From Allomuricauda sp. (GTDB lineage: Bacteria; Bacteroidota; Bacteroidia; Flavobacteriales; Flavobacteriaceae), in the NCBI RefSeq assembly GCF_013911645.1, contig NZ_JACESV010000001.1, forward strand, positions 682,001-746,000: DNA of 64,000 bases, in the 5' to 3' direction. A model generated the notes under the pieces. That model did not search any database and was not told the origin of the DNA. It worked only from the letters and a program-made list of their open reading frames with translations. Shown here piece by piece: positions 47,177 through 56,170 of the stretch. Each line of letters begins with the position of its first letter. Position 1 is the first letter of the stretch. The position numbers and the translations under genes are program-made.

Positions 47177-49633
47177 TTATATGTGGTCCACGTTGTAGAC
47201 CAACCGTACACTTTTATACTTGGAAATAGCATTAAAGGATTTTTCAATTCTTTTAATGCTATTTTTTGTTTGTGCCAAGGACTGTTTTCGCGGAATCTTT
47301 ATCATGATGTTTTTTAGATAATCCCTTCGGATTCTTGCAACGGGGGGATATTCTGGTCCAAGAATTTGTGTACCAAGTACATTGCGCAACGAACCCGCCA
47401 TCCAATCCGAAGCTTCATTCAATTTATTGAAATCCTTATCCTTAAGAGTTATTTTGATAAGCCGCACCAAAGGTGGATACTTAAATTGTTCCCTTTCGTA
47501 AAACTGCTCCTTGAACATTCCATCATAATTGTTCGTGGTTACCTGCTGTAAAATTTGATGGTATGGATTATAGGTCTGAATAAGTACCTTCCCTCTTTTT
47601 TGGGTACGCCCTGCCCTACCTGCTACCTGTGTTAGCATTTGAAAACTCCGTTCATGGGCACGGAAATCGGGAAAATTGAGCATGGAATCCGCATTCATAA
47701 TGCCTACTAGGCTCACATTCCTAAAATCGAGCCCCTTGGTCACCATTTGGGTTCCCACCAAAATATCCATCTCCTGGTTTTCAAAAGATGAAATGATTTT
47801 TTCATAAGCATATTTACCACGTGTGGTATCCAAATCCATTCGGCCAACGGAAACATCAGGGAACAGTTGTCCCAATTCCTGCTGAATCTGTTCCGTGCCA
47901 AAACCCTTATTATCCAAAGTTGGACTACCGCAGGCCAAACAAGCCTGTTGCAACGCCATGTGATAACCACAATAGTGGCATCGAAGCTGATTTCTGTGCT
48001 GATGGTACGTTAAGCTCACATCGCAATTGGGGCATTGGGCCACGTGCCCACAAGTGGTACATTCCACCACAGGGGCAAACCCTCTCCTATTTTGAAAAAG
48101 AATGATTTGTTCCCCTTCTTCAAGTGCCTCCGTAATGGCCTTGATGAGAACTTCGGAAAAATGCCCTTTCATTCTACGCTTTCGGGTAGCTTCTTTTATG
48201 TCCACCAGATTAATATCGGGCATCAACACATCACCAAATCTGTGTACAATGGAAGCATAACCGTATTTTTTGGTTCTGGCATTATACATACTTTCAATAC
48301 TTGGAGTGGCAGAACCTAGAACAATCTTTGCTTTGTGAAGTGCTGCCAAAACCACAGCCGCGTCGCGTGCATGGTAACGTGGAGCAGGGTCAAACTGCTT
48401 AAAGGAACTTTCGTGCTCCTCGTCCACTACCACCAATCCCAAATTGGTAAAAGGCAGAAATAGCGATGACCGTGCACCAAGTACAATTTGAGCTTTTTCT
48501 GTATTTTTTAAAACGTTGTTCCAAACCTCTACCCTTTCGTGAATGCTATATTTAGAGTGGTATACGGATACTTGATGTCCAAAATAATGCCTCAGCCTAT
48601 TGATCAATTGGGACGTTAATGCAATCTCTGGCAATAGATAAAGGGCCTGTTGACCGTTTTCCAGACATTTTTGAATCAGTTTTACGTAAACTTCGGTCTT
48701 TCCAGATGATGTAACTCCATGCAACAATACTGGTTTTCCTCCATCAAAACCTTTGTTGATGTCCTCCAGAGCCTTTTCTTGGTATTCATTCAAGGCAATA
48801 TGCTTGGATTCTTCGGAACGCTCATCAAACTCCACCCTGTCTTTTCTAATATGGTATTCTTTCAGAATATTTTTATCGATGAGTGCTTTGATCACCGTTC
48901 GGGAAGCCCCGCTCTCCTTTTCCAGTTCGGCAATGGGTATGGGTTTGGTGCTTTTGGCTTTCAACTGGAATAAGGACAGCACTACTTGACTCTGTTTGGG
49001 TGCTCGTGTAAGCTCGTTCAATAGTTCGGCCAGTTGTTTTTCATCCTCATACTGTTCCGAAAGTTTAACGTAGCGTACCAATTTGGGCTTGTACTGCTCG
49101 TACAATTCTTCTTTCTGAAGTATAACGCCTTTGTGAACCAAGGTGTTTATCAGCTTCATCACATTTTTTTTATCCACAATATCGCTGACCTCGGAAATTT
49201 TTAAAGCGGTTTGATGCTGAAGTGCTTCGAATACCAAAAATTCATCATCCGTTAATTCCTTTTCGTCTACATCAGATTTTTTGTTGGGCAAAATAAGTGT
49301 TTCACTTTCTAACATAAATGCACTGGGCAGCGCACTTCTGATAACTTCTCCCAAGGTACACATGTAATATTTGGCCACCCATTCCCAATGCTTTAATTGT
49401 ATTTGGGTCACTACGGGGTATTCGTCAAGAATTTGATAAATTTCTTTGGGTTGGTAGGCTTCAGGCGCATTTTGATGCACGTGATAGGCCAGGGCGGTAT
49501 AGATCTTGGATTTACCAAAAGGAACGGCTACTCGCATTCCTTCCTGTATAAAATCCGCTTCTGCTTGCGAAATTTTATAGGTAAAGAGTTTTTCCAGAGG
49601 AATGGGAAGAACAACATCCAAAAAATAATCCAT
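47177..49633 (-). CDS. priA: Primosomal replication restart helicase PriA
   Basis: PriA recognises stalled forks and reloads the replisome. The 818-residue protein has the 3'-end binding domain (DVVLPIPLEKLFTY), a winged-helix part, helicase Walker A GVTSSGKTEVY, DEEH box VVDEEHESSF, a zinc region with eight cysteines (CTTCGHVAQCPNC, CHYCGYH, CLACGS) and the C-terminal helicase motifs GTQMVTKGLDF and QVAGRAGR. It begins 3 bases after the DUF2147 gene. Confidence 0.97.
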   Translation of the reverse strand: MDYFLDVVLPIPLEKLFTYKISQAEADFIQEGMRVAVPFGKSKIYTALAYHVHQNAPEAYQPKEIYQILDEYPVVTQIQLKHWEWVAKYYMCTLGEVIRSALPSAFMLESETLILPNKKSDVDEKELTDDEFLVFEALQHQTALKISEVSDIVDKKNVMKLINTLVHKGVILQKEELYEQYKPKLVRYVKLSEQYEDEKQLAELLNELTRAPKQSQVVLSLFQLKAKSTKPIPIAELEKESGASRTVIKALIDKNILKEYHIRKDRVEFDERSEESKHIALNEYQEKALEDINKGFDGGKPVLLHGVTSSGKTEVYVKLIQKCLENGQQALYLLPEIALTSQLINRLRHYFGHQVSVYHSKYSIHERVEVWNNVLKNTEKAQIVLGARSSLFLPFTNLGLVVVDEEHESSFKQFDPAPRYHARDAAVVLAALHKAKIVLGSATPSIESMYNARTKKYGYASIVHRFGDVLMPDINLVDIKEATRKRRMKGHFSEVLIKAITEALEEGEQIILFQNRRGFAPVVECTTCGHVAQCPNCDVSLTYHQHRNQLRCHYCGYHMALQQACLACGSPTLDNKGFGTEQIQQELGQLFPDVSVGRMDLDTTRGKYAYEKIISSFENQEMDILVGTQMVTKGLDFRNVSLVGIMNADSMLNFPDFRAHERSFQMLTQVAGRAGRTQKRGKVLIQTYNPYHQILQQVTTNNYDGMFKEQFYEREQFKYPPLVRLIKITLKDKDFNKLNEASDWMAGSLRNVLGTQILGPEYPPVARIRRDYLKNIMIKIPRKQSLAQTKNSIKRIEKSFNAISKYKSVRLVYNVDHI

Positions 49634-49636
49634 ACG

Positions 49637-50086
49637 CTAATTCTCTAGTACCCTGTGCCATGTTTGGGTCCTGTACAAAAATGCCAAATAGCCTCTTACT
49701 TTTAGTCGATTTTTGTTATCATCATCCAACCAGACCCTTCCTTTAAAGGTCATTGCCTGTTCAGGATCAAACAGCTTATCGCCCTTATAAATACCTTTGT
49801 TGTTTTTCTCAAAACCTTCCATGATTTTCATTCCAAGGATGGGTTTGTTTTTTCGGTCTCCTTCGCATTTGGTACACAAAGCACCTTTTTTCCCTTCTTC
49901 CAAAATTTCAACAACCTTGGCATGCATTAACCCGTCTTCTTTATATATCTCAATAATGGCCTTGGTGATTCCATTGCGGTCATCAATGGTTTTCCACTTT
50001 CCAAAAACGGTTTGGGACCAAGTTATCTGACAAAACAGAAAACATATCAGATACATCCATTTATTGCTCGTTTTGCTGCTTTTCAT
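49637..50086 (-). CDS. Exported DUF2147 family protein
   Basis: A 149-residue protein with a Sec signal peptide (WMYLICFLFCQITWSQ, about residues 10-25). The mature part has the DUF2147 pattern: VFGKWKTIDDRNGITKAIIE, a C-x2-C in LCTKCEGDRKNKPILGMKIM, and a C-terminal LKVRGYLAFLYRTQTWHRV. It is a lipocalin-like beta-barrel of unknown ligand. The start overlaps the YihY gene by 26 bases, and priA follows 3 bases later. Confidence 0.88.
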   Translation of the reverse strand: MKSSKTSNKWMYLICFLFCQITWSQTVFGKWKTIDDRNGITKAIIEIYKEDGLMHAKVVEILEEGKKGALCTKCEGDRKNKPILGMKIMEGFEKNNKGIYKGDKLFDPEQAMTFKGRVWLDDDNKNRLKVRGYLAFLYRTQTWHRVLEN

Positions 50087-51041
50087 GTCTCTTTTTTAAG
50101 GAATTAAGTGTGGCGTTCAATTCAAAACCTAATAATAATATATTGGAATTTAACCATATAAACACCATTAAAATCAATAATCCTCCCAGCGCTCCATAAA
50201 GTTCGTTGTAACGAGCGAACTTCTCAACATAAATTCCGAAAAGATATGAGGTCAATAAAAACAAAAGGGTCGTAAGCAATGCCCCCGCTGAAAAAAAACG
50301 GGCTTGCCTTCCTTCTGCGGTACCAAAATAGTAAAGTATTGCCGTTGCCAGGTACGAGATGCACAAAAAGAACAGCAGTTTTGCTATTTGGATGCCCACT
50401 GCATCTCCTTTTTCAATATCGGTTCCCAATGTCCTACCAAAAAATTCACTTGCGTTCTCCACAATGTAAAACTCAAAGTACACAAAGGCAACCGCTCCCA
50501 ATATCAATAAGATGGAGAGAATGACTCCCACCATGAGCGCATAGGCATATTGGCGAAAGAAATTACGGGTGAGCTCTACGTGGTACGAGTATTCAAACCC
50601 TCCAAAAATGGCATTTACGCCATTGGCGACCAAAAATATGGACAGCAAAAAGGCCGAAGAGAGCAATCCTCCTTGTTTTTGGTCTTTTATCTGCTGGTAA
50701 ATCTCACTAAAATATTCACTGGTGGCAGAAGGCAAAAAGGATTCCAAAAAGTTTAAAAACTGGGTGTCAAAATTGGCATTGCCCACACTTACGTAGGGAA
50801 TGATAAAGGGTATAAGGGTCACCAAAAAGATTAGCAGGGGAAACAGTGCCAAAAAAATACTGAAAGCAATGGAGCTTGCCCTTGTGGAAAGTGCGCCTTT
50901 CACGATTCCCACCAAATACATTTCAATCAAATCATAAAGAGAGAGCCCTTCAAAAGCTTTTAGCTTTATTTTTTTCAATAAGCGCACCAGCCAATTGATC
51001 ACGGGTATTTTCTCCAATTTCTCCTCTATGGCTTTGGACAT
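50061..51041 (-). CDS. YihY/BrkB family inner-membrane protein
   Basis: A 326-residue protein with six to seven hydrophobic helices. The family core is present: GALSTRASSIAFSIFLALFP near residue 50, FLVANGVNAIFGGFEY, and the final YGALGGLLILMVFIWLNSN helix followed by FELNATLNS. The family was once called ribonuclease BN by mistake; its function remains unsettled. It starts directly after the nadC stop codon. Confidence 0.92.
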   Translation of the reverse strand: MSKAIEEKLEKIPVINWLVRLLKKIKLKAFEGLSLYDLIEMYLVGIVKGALSTRASSIAFSIFLALFPLLIFLVTLIPFIIPYVSVGNANFDTQFLNFLESFLPSATSEYFSEIYQQIKDQKQGGLLSSAFLLSIFLVANGVNAIFGGFEYSYHVELTRNFFRQYAYALMVGVILSILLILGAVAFVYFEFYIVENASEFFGRTLGTDIEKGDAVGIQIAKLLFFLCISYLATAILYYFGTAEGRQARFFSAGALLTTLLFLLTSYLFGIYVEKFARYNELYGALGGLLILMVFIWLNSNILLLGFELNATLNSLKKRHEKQQNEQ

Positions 51042-51899
51042 TTAAACGGCTTTTAAACTTAAATCCATATTGTAAACAGAATGGGTAAGCGCTCCTGACG
51101 ATATGTAATCCACACCACATTCGGCATATTTACGGATGGTGTCCTCGGTGATGCCGCCTGAAGATTCGGTGAGGCACTTCTCCCCTATTCGTTGCACAGC
51201 TTCTCGGGTTTGTTCGTAATCAAAATTATCCAAAAGGATGCGGTACACACCATCGGATTTCAATATCTCGTCCACCTCTTCCAAATTTCTGGCTTCAACA
51301 ATAATCTTCAAATTTTTCCCCTTTTCCTTTAAATAATCCTGTGTTTTTTGAATGGCTTTGGTAATTCCGCCTGCAAAATCGATATGGTTGTCCTTGAGCA
51401 TGATCATATCGTAGAGGGCAAACCTATGGTTTTCACCTCCACCTATTTTTACAGCCCATTTTTCAAGAGCTCTTATGCCCGGTGTTGTTTTTCTGGTATC
51501 TAAAATTTTGGTGTTGGTTCCATCCAAAAGTGAAACAAAACTCTTGGTTTTGGTGGCAATGGCACTCATACGCTGCATAGCATTAAGTACAAGCCGTTCT
51601 GCTTTTAAAATACTTTGGGAACTGCCCTCCACATAAAAAACAATATCCCCGAATTTTACCGGTGCGCCATCTTTAACCAAAACCTCCATCTTGAGTTTGG
51701 GGTCAACATAGCTAAAAACTTGTTTGGCAAATGCTACGCCAGCGATAACCCCTTCGTCTTTTACCAAAAGTTTTGCCTTGCCTTGGGCAGATTCTGGAAT
51801 GCAGGCCAAGGAACTGTGGTCGCCATCACCTACATCTTCCCTAACGGCGTTGGCAATGATCAAATCCAGTTCGTTTTGAAATTGTTCTTCGGAAATCAT
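51042..51899 (-). CDS. nadC: Nicotinate-nucleotide pyrophosphorylase (carboxylating)
   Basis: NadC converts quinolinate and PRPP to nicotinate mononucleotide in de novo NAD synthesis. The 285-residue protein has the landmarks EDVGDGDHSSLACIP, LNAMQRMSAIATKT, ILDTRKTTPGIRALEKWAV, KIGGGENHRFALYDMIMLKD with the substrate-binding Lys/His, ESSGGITEDTIRKYA and VDYISSGALTHS. It is the first gene of the chain nadC-yihY-DUF2147-priA. Confidence 0.97.
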   Translation of the reverse strand: MISEEQFQNELDLIIANAVREDVGDGDHSSLACIPESAQGKAKLLVKDEGVIAGVAFAKQVFSYVDPKLKMEVLVKDGAPVKFGDIVFYVEGSSQSILKAERLVLNAMQRMSAIATKTKSFVSLLDGTNTKILDTRKTTPGIRALEKWAVKIGGGENHRFALYDMIMLKDNHIDFAGGITKAIQKTQDYLKEKGKNLKIIVEARNLEEVDEILKSDGVYRILLDNFDYEQTREAVQRIGEKCLTESSGGITEDTIRKYAECGVDYISSGALTHSVYNMDLSLKAV

Positions 51900-51934
51900 C
51901 CAATTGTGGTTTTAACGAAAATAGTAAAAACATT

Positions 51935-52216
51935 GCTGTTGTTAAGTAATTTAGTTACTGAGTTATTGAGGTATTTGAACATGACACTCGTGGTTAGAAG
52001 CTAACTGGCTCAAGCCCAAGTTCAAACTCAAACTCAAACTTGCGTATAGGAATTTGGTGTAATTCGTGTCAATTAATATTGGTAATGAGAGAAAAGATTA
52101 GATAGTTTCAGCCATTCAATTACTTCGTCATTTGTTCTTGAACTTGATTTTTGTACTTGATTTTTATCGACTTACTTCTGACTTCCCTTTTTCACTATAA
52201 TAATCTATTTTTGGGC
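51935..52216. repeat. Repeat island E
   Basis: A gap with the shared words TTACTGAGTTATTGAG (51955-51970), AAGTTCAAACTCAAACTCAA (52019-52038) and GTTCTTGAACTTGATTTTTG (52133-52152). No gene is supported. Confidence 0.6.
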
Positions 52217-52690
52217 ATGCAGATTACTTTGATCGCCATTGGCAAAACCGATAAGTCTGAACTTGAAGAACTTATATCCGTTTACGAAAAACGGTTGAAA
52301 CATTATATCAAGTTTCAGTTGGAGATAATTCCAGATATAAAAAACAGAAAAAATCTTTCCGAAGCCCAACAAAAGGAAAAAGAGGGCGAACTGATTTTGG
52401 CTCAACTACAACCTACGGACACCTTGATTTTACTCGACGAAAAAGGAAAACAATACAGTTCGATGGATTTTGCACAGTTCTTGCAAAAAAAGATGAACAG
52501 TGGAATCAAAAACCTAGTTTTGACAATAGGTGGGCCTTATGGCTTTAGTGATGCTATTTACGCCAAAAGTTCAGGTAAGATAAGTTTGTCCAAAATGACA
52601 TTTTCTCACCAAATGGTACGGTTATTTATTGTGGAGCAAATTTATAGGGGTTTCACCATTCTTAGGAACGAACCTTATCATCATCAATGA
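52217..52690 (+). CDS. rlmH: 23S rRNA (pseudouridine-1915-N3)-methyltransferase
   Basis: RlmH methylates pseudouridine 1915 of 23S rRNA on complete 70S ribosomes. From ATG 52217 (MQITLIAIGKTDKSELEEL) the protein has 157 residues, the family's standard length; the open frame extends upstream into repeat island E. The SPOUT SAM site LTIGGPYGFSDA and the C-terminal LFIVEQIYRGFTILRNEPYH are diagnostic. Confidence 0.97.
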   Translation: MQITLIAIGKTDKSELEELISVYEKRLKHYIKFQLEIIPDIKNRKNLSEAQQKEKEGELILAQLQPTDTLILLDEKGKQYSSMDFAQFLQKKMNSGIKNLVLTIGGPYGFSDAIYAKSSGKISLSKMTFSHQMVRLFIVEQIYRGFTILRNEPYHHQ

Positions 52691-52816
52691 TTGCATATTT
52701 AAACCGCTTCACTCAAAGAGTCAAGAGATACGGATAAGCTATGGAACTGGTCAATACCATTAAAAAACAGATGACTAAATTGATAATTTTGTACCTTTGG
52801 TAAAAAGCTGAATGCA

Positions 52817-53050
52817 ATGAATTTAGAAGCTCGAAAAATAGAATTTGTACAAGAATTTTTAACGCTTCAAAGTGAAGAAGCTGTTTCTCGTTTGGAACAA
52901 CTATTGAAAAAGGAGAGAAATGCTACTGACGAGCGAATATTTGAGCCTATGACCCAAGAAGAGCTAGACAAACGAATTGACCAATCGGAATCTGATTTCC
53001 AAAACAATCGATTTAAAAACAGTTCTGAACTTTTAGCCAAATACAAATAA
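52817..53050 (+). CDS. Antitoxin of a type II toxin-antitoxin pair
   Basis: A 77-residue acidic, helical protein (KIEFVQEFLTLQSEEAVSRL, FEPMTQEELDKRIDQSESDF) with no recognisable DNA-binding fold in its short length. Its TAA stop overlaps the ATG of a ParE/RelE-like gene by one base. This size and coupling are typical of ParD-like antitoxins in Bacteroidota that bind the toxin and repress the operon. The pair is AT-rich and lies between backbone genes rlmH and serA. Confidence 0.85.
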   Translation: MNLEARKIEFVQEFLTLQSEEAVSRLEQLLKKERNATDERIFEPMTQEELDKRIDQSESDFQNNRFKNSSELLAKYK

Positions 53051-53367
53051 TGCCGTTGAAAATAATTTGGTCTGAATTTGCCGAAACTAAACTTGACGAA
53101 ATTTATGAGTATTACGAAAGGAAAACCAGCCCCAGTATCGCTAAAAAACTTCTGAAAGGAATTATCAATGAACCAAATAAATTGATAAGTGCACCGCAAA
53201 TCGGACAAGAAGAAGAATTGTTAAAGCACAGAGAAACTGAATATCGATATTTGGTTTTCAAAAACTACAAACTGATTTATTCTTTGGATCATCAAAACGG
53301 ATTTATAAAAATTGCTGACGTTTTTGACACTAGACAAAATCCAACAAAGCTAAAACAAACAAAATAA
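53050..53367 (+). CDS. RelE/ParE family toxin
   Basis: A 105-residue basic protein with the ParE/RelE fold: IIWSEFAETKLDEIYEYYER, GIINEPNKLISAPQIGQEEE, RYLVFKNYKLIYSLDHQNG and IADVFDTRQNP at the end. ParE toxins poison DNA gyrase, while RelE toxins cut mRNA on ribosomes; the FDTRQNP end is more common in the ParE-like branch. It is translationally coupled to the antitoxin. Confidence 0.88.
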   Translation: MPLKIIWSEFAETKLDEIYEYYERKTSPSIAKKLLKGIINEPNKLISAPQIGQEEELLKHRETEYRYLVFKNYKLIYSLDHQNGFIKIADVFDTRQNPTKLKQTK

Positions 53368-53412
53368 AGTCAGTTGCCAACACATGTATGTGCAATAACA
53401 GCTGAATCTCTA

Positions 53413-55305
53413 TCAATAAAGCACCCTAAATTTAATGGTGTTCTCAATTTTCTTGAGAGCCTTGATCACATCCTTATCGTACTCCTTGTCCAAATCGGTA
53501 ATCACATACCCTACATCGCTATCCGTGGATAGGTATTGACCAGAAATATTGAGACCGTATTGCGCCAATATTTCGTTGATCTTGGCCATAATGCCTGGAA
53601 CATTGCGGTGAATGTGCAAAAATCGGTGTGCCTTGTTTTGTTTGGGCAATCTAATATTCGGAAAATTAACAGCGTCCACTGTATTTCCTGAATTGATGTA
53701 ATCCATGATCTTGTTCGGTACAAAATCAGCAATGTCTCTTTGCGCTTCCTCGGTGCTTCCCCCAATATGTGGCGTAAGAATAACGTTGGACAAGCCTTGC
53801 AAAGGTGTTTCAAACGCTCCGTTGCTGCGTGGTTCGGATGGGTACACATCTATAGCTGCGCCACCTAGTTTTCCGCTTTTCAAGGCGCTTGCCAGTGCAT
53901 CAATATCCACTACAAACCCTCTGGAAAGATTAATGAGCTTGGCACCATCTTTCATTTGGTTGATTTCTCGTTCGCCGATAAAGTTCCTATTGGCCTTGTT
54001 ATCATCCACATGAAGTGTAACTACATCAGAAACGGACAACAAATCCTCCAAAGTGTCACATTTTACAGCGTTACCGAGCGCCAATTGGTCGTTAACATCG
54101 TAATAATACACCTTCATGCCCATGGCTTCGGCCAAAACGGACATTTGTTTCCCTATGTTACCATAACCTACAATACCAAGGTTCTTACCTCGTACTTCTT
54201 GTGATCCAATGGCTGTTTTGTTCCACTCGCCGTTGTGAATTTCGGTACTACGTGGAAAAATGCTACGCATTAACATAATGGTCTGCCCAATGGCAAGTTC
54301 CACCACGGAACGGGTATTACTGTATGGGGCATTGAACACAACCACACCCTTCCTTTTACTGTAATCCAAATCTATCTGCGTGGTACCGATGCAAAATGCA
54401 CCGACCACCAACAATTTATCGGCCGCATCCAGTACTTTTTGGGTTACTTGGGTCTTGGACCTAATACCCAAAACATGCACCCCCTTAATACGTTCGATAA
54501 GGTCTTCCTCGGAAAGGCTGGTTTTGATCAGCTCTACCGAAAAACCTTCTTCGGAAAGGTTTTCAAAAGCTGCGGGGTGTACATTTTCCAGTAATAGGAT
54601 CTTAATTCTGTTCTTGGGGTATGATAAGTTTCTTGGCAAATCGTTCACAAATAAAAATTCATCTAGGTTAGGTGCTACGTGATCAGCATTATTCGTTGCT
54701 TTTTCACGATGTACATTTTCGGTATAGGCGAAAAATTTATGGGCAATACCGGCCTCGCGCATTACATAATCGCTGTAGCCATCGCCAATAACCTGGACTT
54801 CGCCTTCCAAGTCCAAGTTTTTTAAACATTCTATTTTTCCGTTATGGGCGGCCAAAACATTGGTTTCATCAAAGCCGATGATATTCCCTTCATCGTCAAA
54901 TGTAAAGGTGTTAGCATACACCCGGTCGGATGGAATGTTGTACTCTTCAACAATAGGGTCTATAAATTCCTTGAAGCCACAGGAAATTACATAGATGTGG
55001 TCGGAAAACTCGTGAAAGAATTCCTTGTTCGATGCGATTGATTTCGAAATTTTTTGACGCAGCTCCACCACCAAGTCATCCAAATCACTTTTGTTGGCAT
55101 TCAACAACCGGATTCTTTGTTCCAAGGATTCTGTAAAGGAAATGTCCCCATCGATTCCCAAATTGGTTATTCGCTGTATCTCCGCGACAATCTCATCCCT
55201 TTTGGGATTGTTTTGCAACGTCATTTCCGCCAAAACATCCAAAGCCTCAACCCGTGTGAGCGTGCTATCAAAATCGAACACATATTTACGTGCTGTTTCC
55301 ACCAT
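53413..55305 (-). CDS. serA: Phosphoserine phosphatase-phosphoglycerate dehydrogenase fusion
   Basis: A 630-residue protein joining two enzymes of serine synthesis. Residues about 5-225 are a HAD phosphatase of SerB type: nucleophile motif DFDSTLTRVEAL, VISCGFKEFIDP, and IGDGYSDYVMREAG. Residues about 235-545 are 3-phosphoglycerate dehydrogenase with NAD site GIVGYGNIGKQM, catalytic Arg in NLSRGF and His in TPHIGGSTEEA. A C-terminal ACT domain (LHIHRNVPGIMAKINEIL) probably senses serine. Only the serC aminotransferase step is missing between the fused activities. ATG 55305 (MVETARKYVFDFD) is preferred to 55332. Confidence 0.93.
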   Translation of the reverse strand: MVETARKYVFDFDSTLTRVEALDVLAEMTLQNNPKRDEIVAEIQRITNLGIDGDISFTESLEQRIRLLNANKSDLDDLVVELRQKISKSIASNKEFFHEFSDHIYVISCGFKEFIDPIVEEYNIPSDRVYANTFTFDDEGNIIGFDETNVLAAHNGKIECLKNLDLEGEVQVIGDGYSDYVMREAGIAHKFFAYTENVHREKATNNADHVAPNLDEFLFVNDLPRNLSYPKNRIKILLLENVHPAAFENLSEEGFSVELIKTSLSEEDLIERIKGVHVLGIRSKTQVTQKVLDAADKLLVVGAFCIGTTQIDLDYSKRKGVVVFNAPYSNTRSVVELAIGQTIMLMRSIFPRSTEIHNGEWNKTAIGSQEVRGKNLGIVGYGNIGKQMSVLAEAMGMKVYYYDVNDQLALGNAVKCDTLEDLLSVSDVVTLHVDDNKANRNFIGEREINQMKDGAKLINLSRGFVVDIDALASALKSGKLGGAAIDVYPSEPRSNGAFETPLQGLSNVILTPHIGGSTEEAQRDIADFVPNKIMDYINSGNTVDAVNFPNIRLPKQNKAHRFLHIHRNVPGIMAKINEILAQYGLNISGQYLSTDSDVGYVITDLDKEYDKDVIKALKKIENTIKFRVLY

Positions 55306-55332
55306 GAGTCCTTCCAAAAAATTAAGCCACAA

Positions 55333-55657
55333 AATTAAACATAAATTTCATCCTTATAATCGGAACCCATCAAAAACCTTACAGATTTTCGGATAAATCA
55401 AAAATCCATTACGATTTGTTTTAAATAGCACCTATTTTTTTGCAATCACGTATGGATTGACTTTAAATTCAAGTATCAAACTCAAGTTCAAGTCTAAATT
55501 CCAATAAGCAGTACGCAGTTGGCAGTTGGCAGTTTTCAGTTTGTAGTCAAGAACGTATAGATTGTCCAGTCCGTTGTCTTGTCTCCTGTCTCTTGCCTCT
55601 TGTCTTGTCTCTTTTGTCTATCCTCAAACACTAATAAACCAAGCTACATCCCAACTA
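55333..55657. repeat. Repeat island F
   Basis: A gap holding AAGTATCAAACTCAAGTTCA (about 55471-55490), GCAGTACGCAGTTGGCAGTT (55508-55527) and a CT-rich run (55576-55620) of TCTTG/TCTCC words. Words are shared with islands B, D and E. No gene is seen. Confidence 0.6.
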
Positions 55658-56110
55658 TCAAAACCAACGCCTTGTCAACTTGCAGTAGATATTATATTCC
55701 TTTCCGAACATTTTAGCGAGAACTTCCTCTTCGGGTTTAATCTGAAACCGATTCATATAGGACACAAAACCCGCCGCAATAATTGTGTTGAAGGCATTGC
55801 CCAACTTTAGCCCAAAGGCCAACAGAAAAAGGAGCATTCCCAAATACATGGGATTACGGGTGAATTTATAGATGCCATTGGTTATCAATTTGGATGCTTT
55901 ATTTGGGTTCAATGGATCCGTCGTAGTCTTTTTTACCAAAAATTGGATTACGGAAATCAAGATTACCAAGCTCCCAAAACCGAACAAGGACCATATTAAC
56001 AGCTTTTTCCCGAAAAAATCGAACTCACCTACTGGCAAAAATCTATCCAGAACATACATTATTCCTCCAAAAACCAACATTACCAAAGCTGGCGGCACTT
56101 TTATTTTCAT
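55658..56110 (-). CDS. Isoprenylcysteine methyltransferase-like membrane protein
   Basis: A 150-residue membrane protein of the ICMT/phospholipid-methyltransferase superfamily. Three or four helices (ALVMLVFGGIMYVLDRFLP, WSLFGFGSLVILISVIQFL) precede the SAM-binding signature ITNGIYKFTRNPMYLGMLLF (G-x-Y-x3-R-N-P-x-Y). The C-terminus has KPEEEVLAKMFGKEY. It may methylate a lipid or small thiol/amine at the membrane; the substrate is unknown. The rdgB-like gene is divergent, 60 bases away. Confidence 0.9.
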   Translation of the reverse strand: MKIKVPPALVMLVFGGIMYVLDRFLPVGEFDFFGKKLLIWSLFGFGSLVILISVIQFLVKKTTTDPLNPNKASKLITNGIYKFTRNPMYLGMLLFLLAFGLKLGNAFNTIIAAGFVSYMNRFQIKPEEEVLAKMFGKEYNIYCKLTRRWF

Positions 56111-56170
56111 AAAAATCGCTTAAAACTCGAAATTACTACTTTTGAAACTCAAAATAGAATCCTTTTTGAT

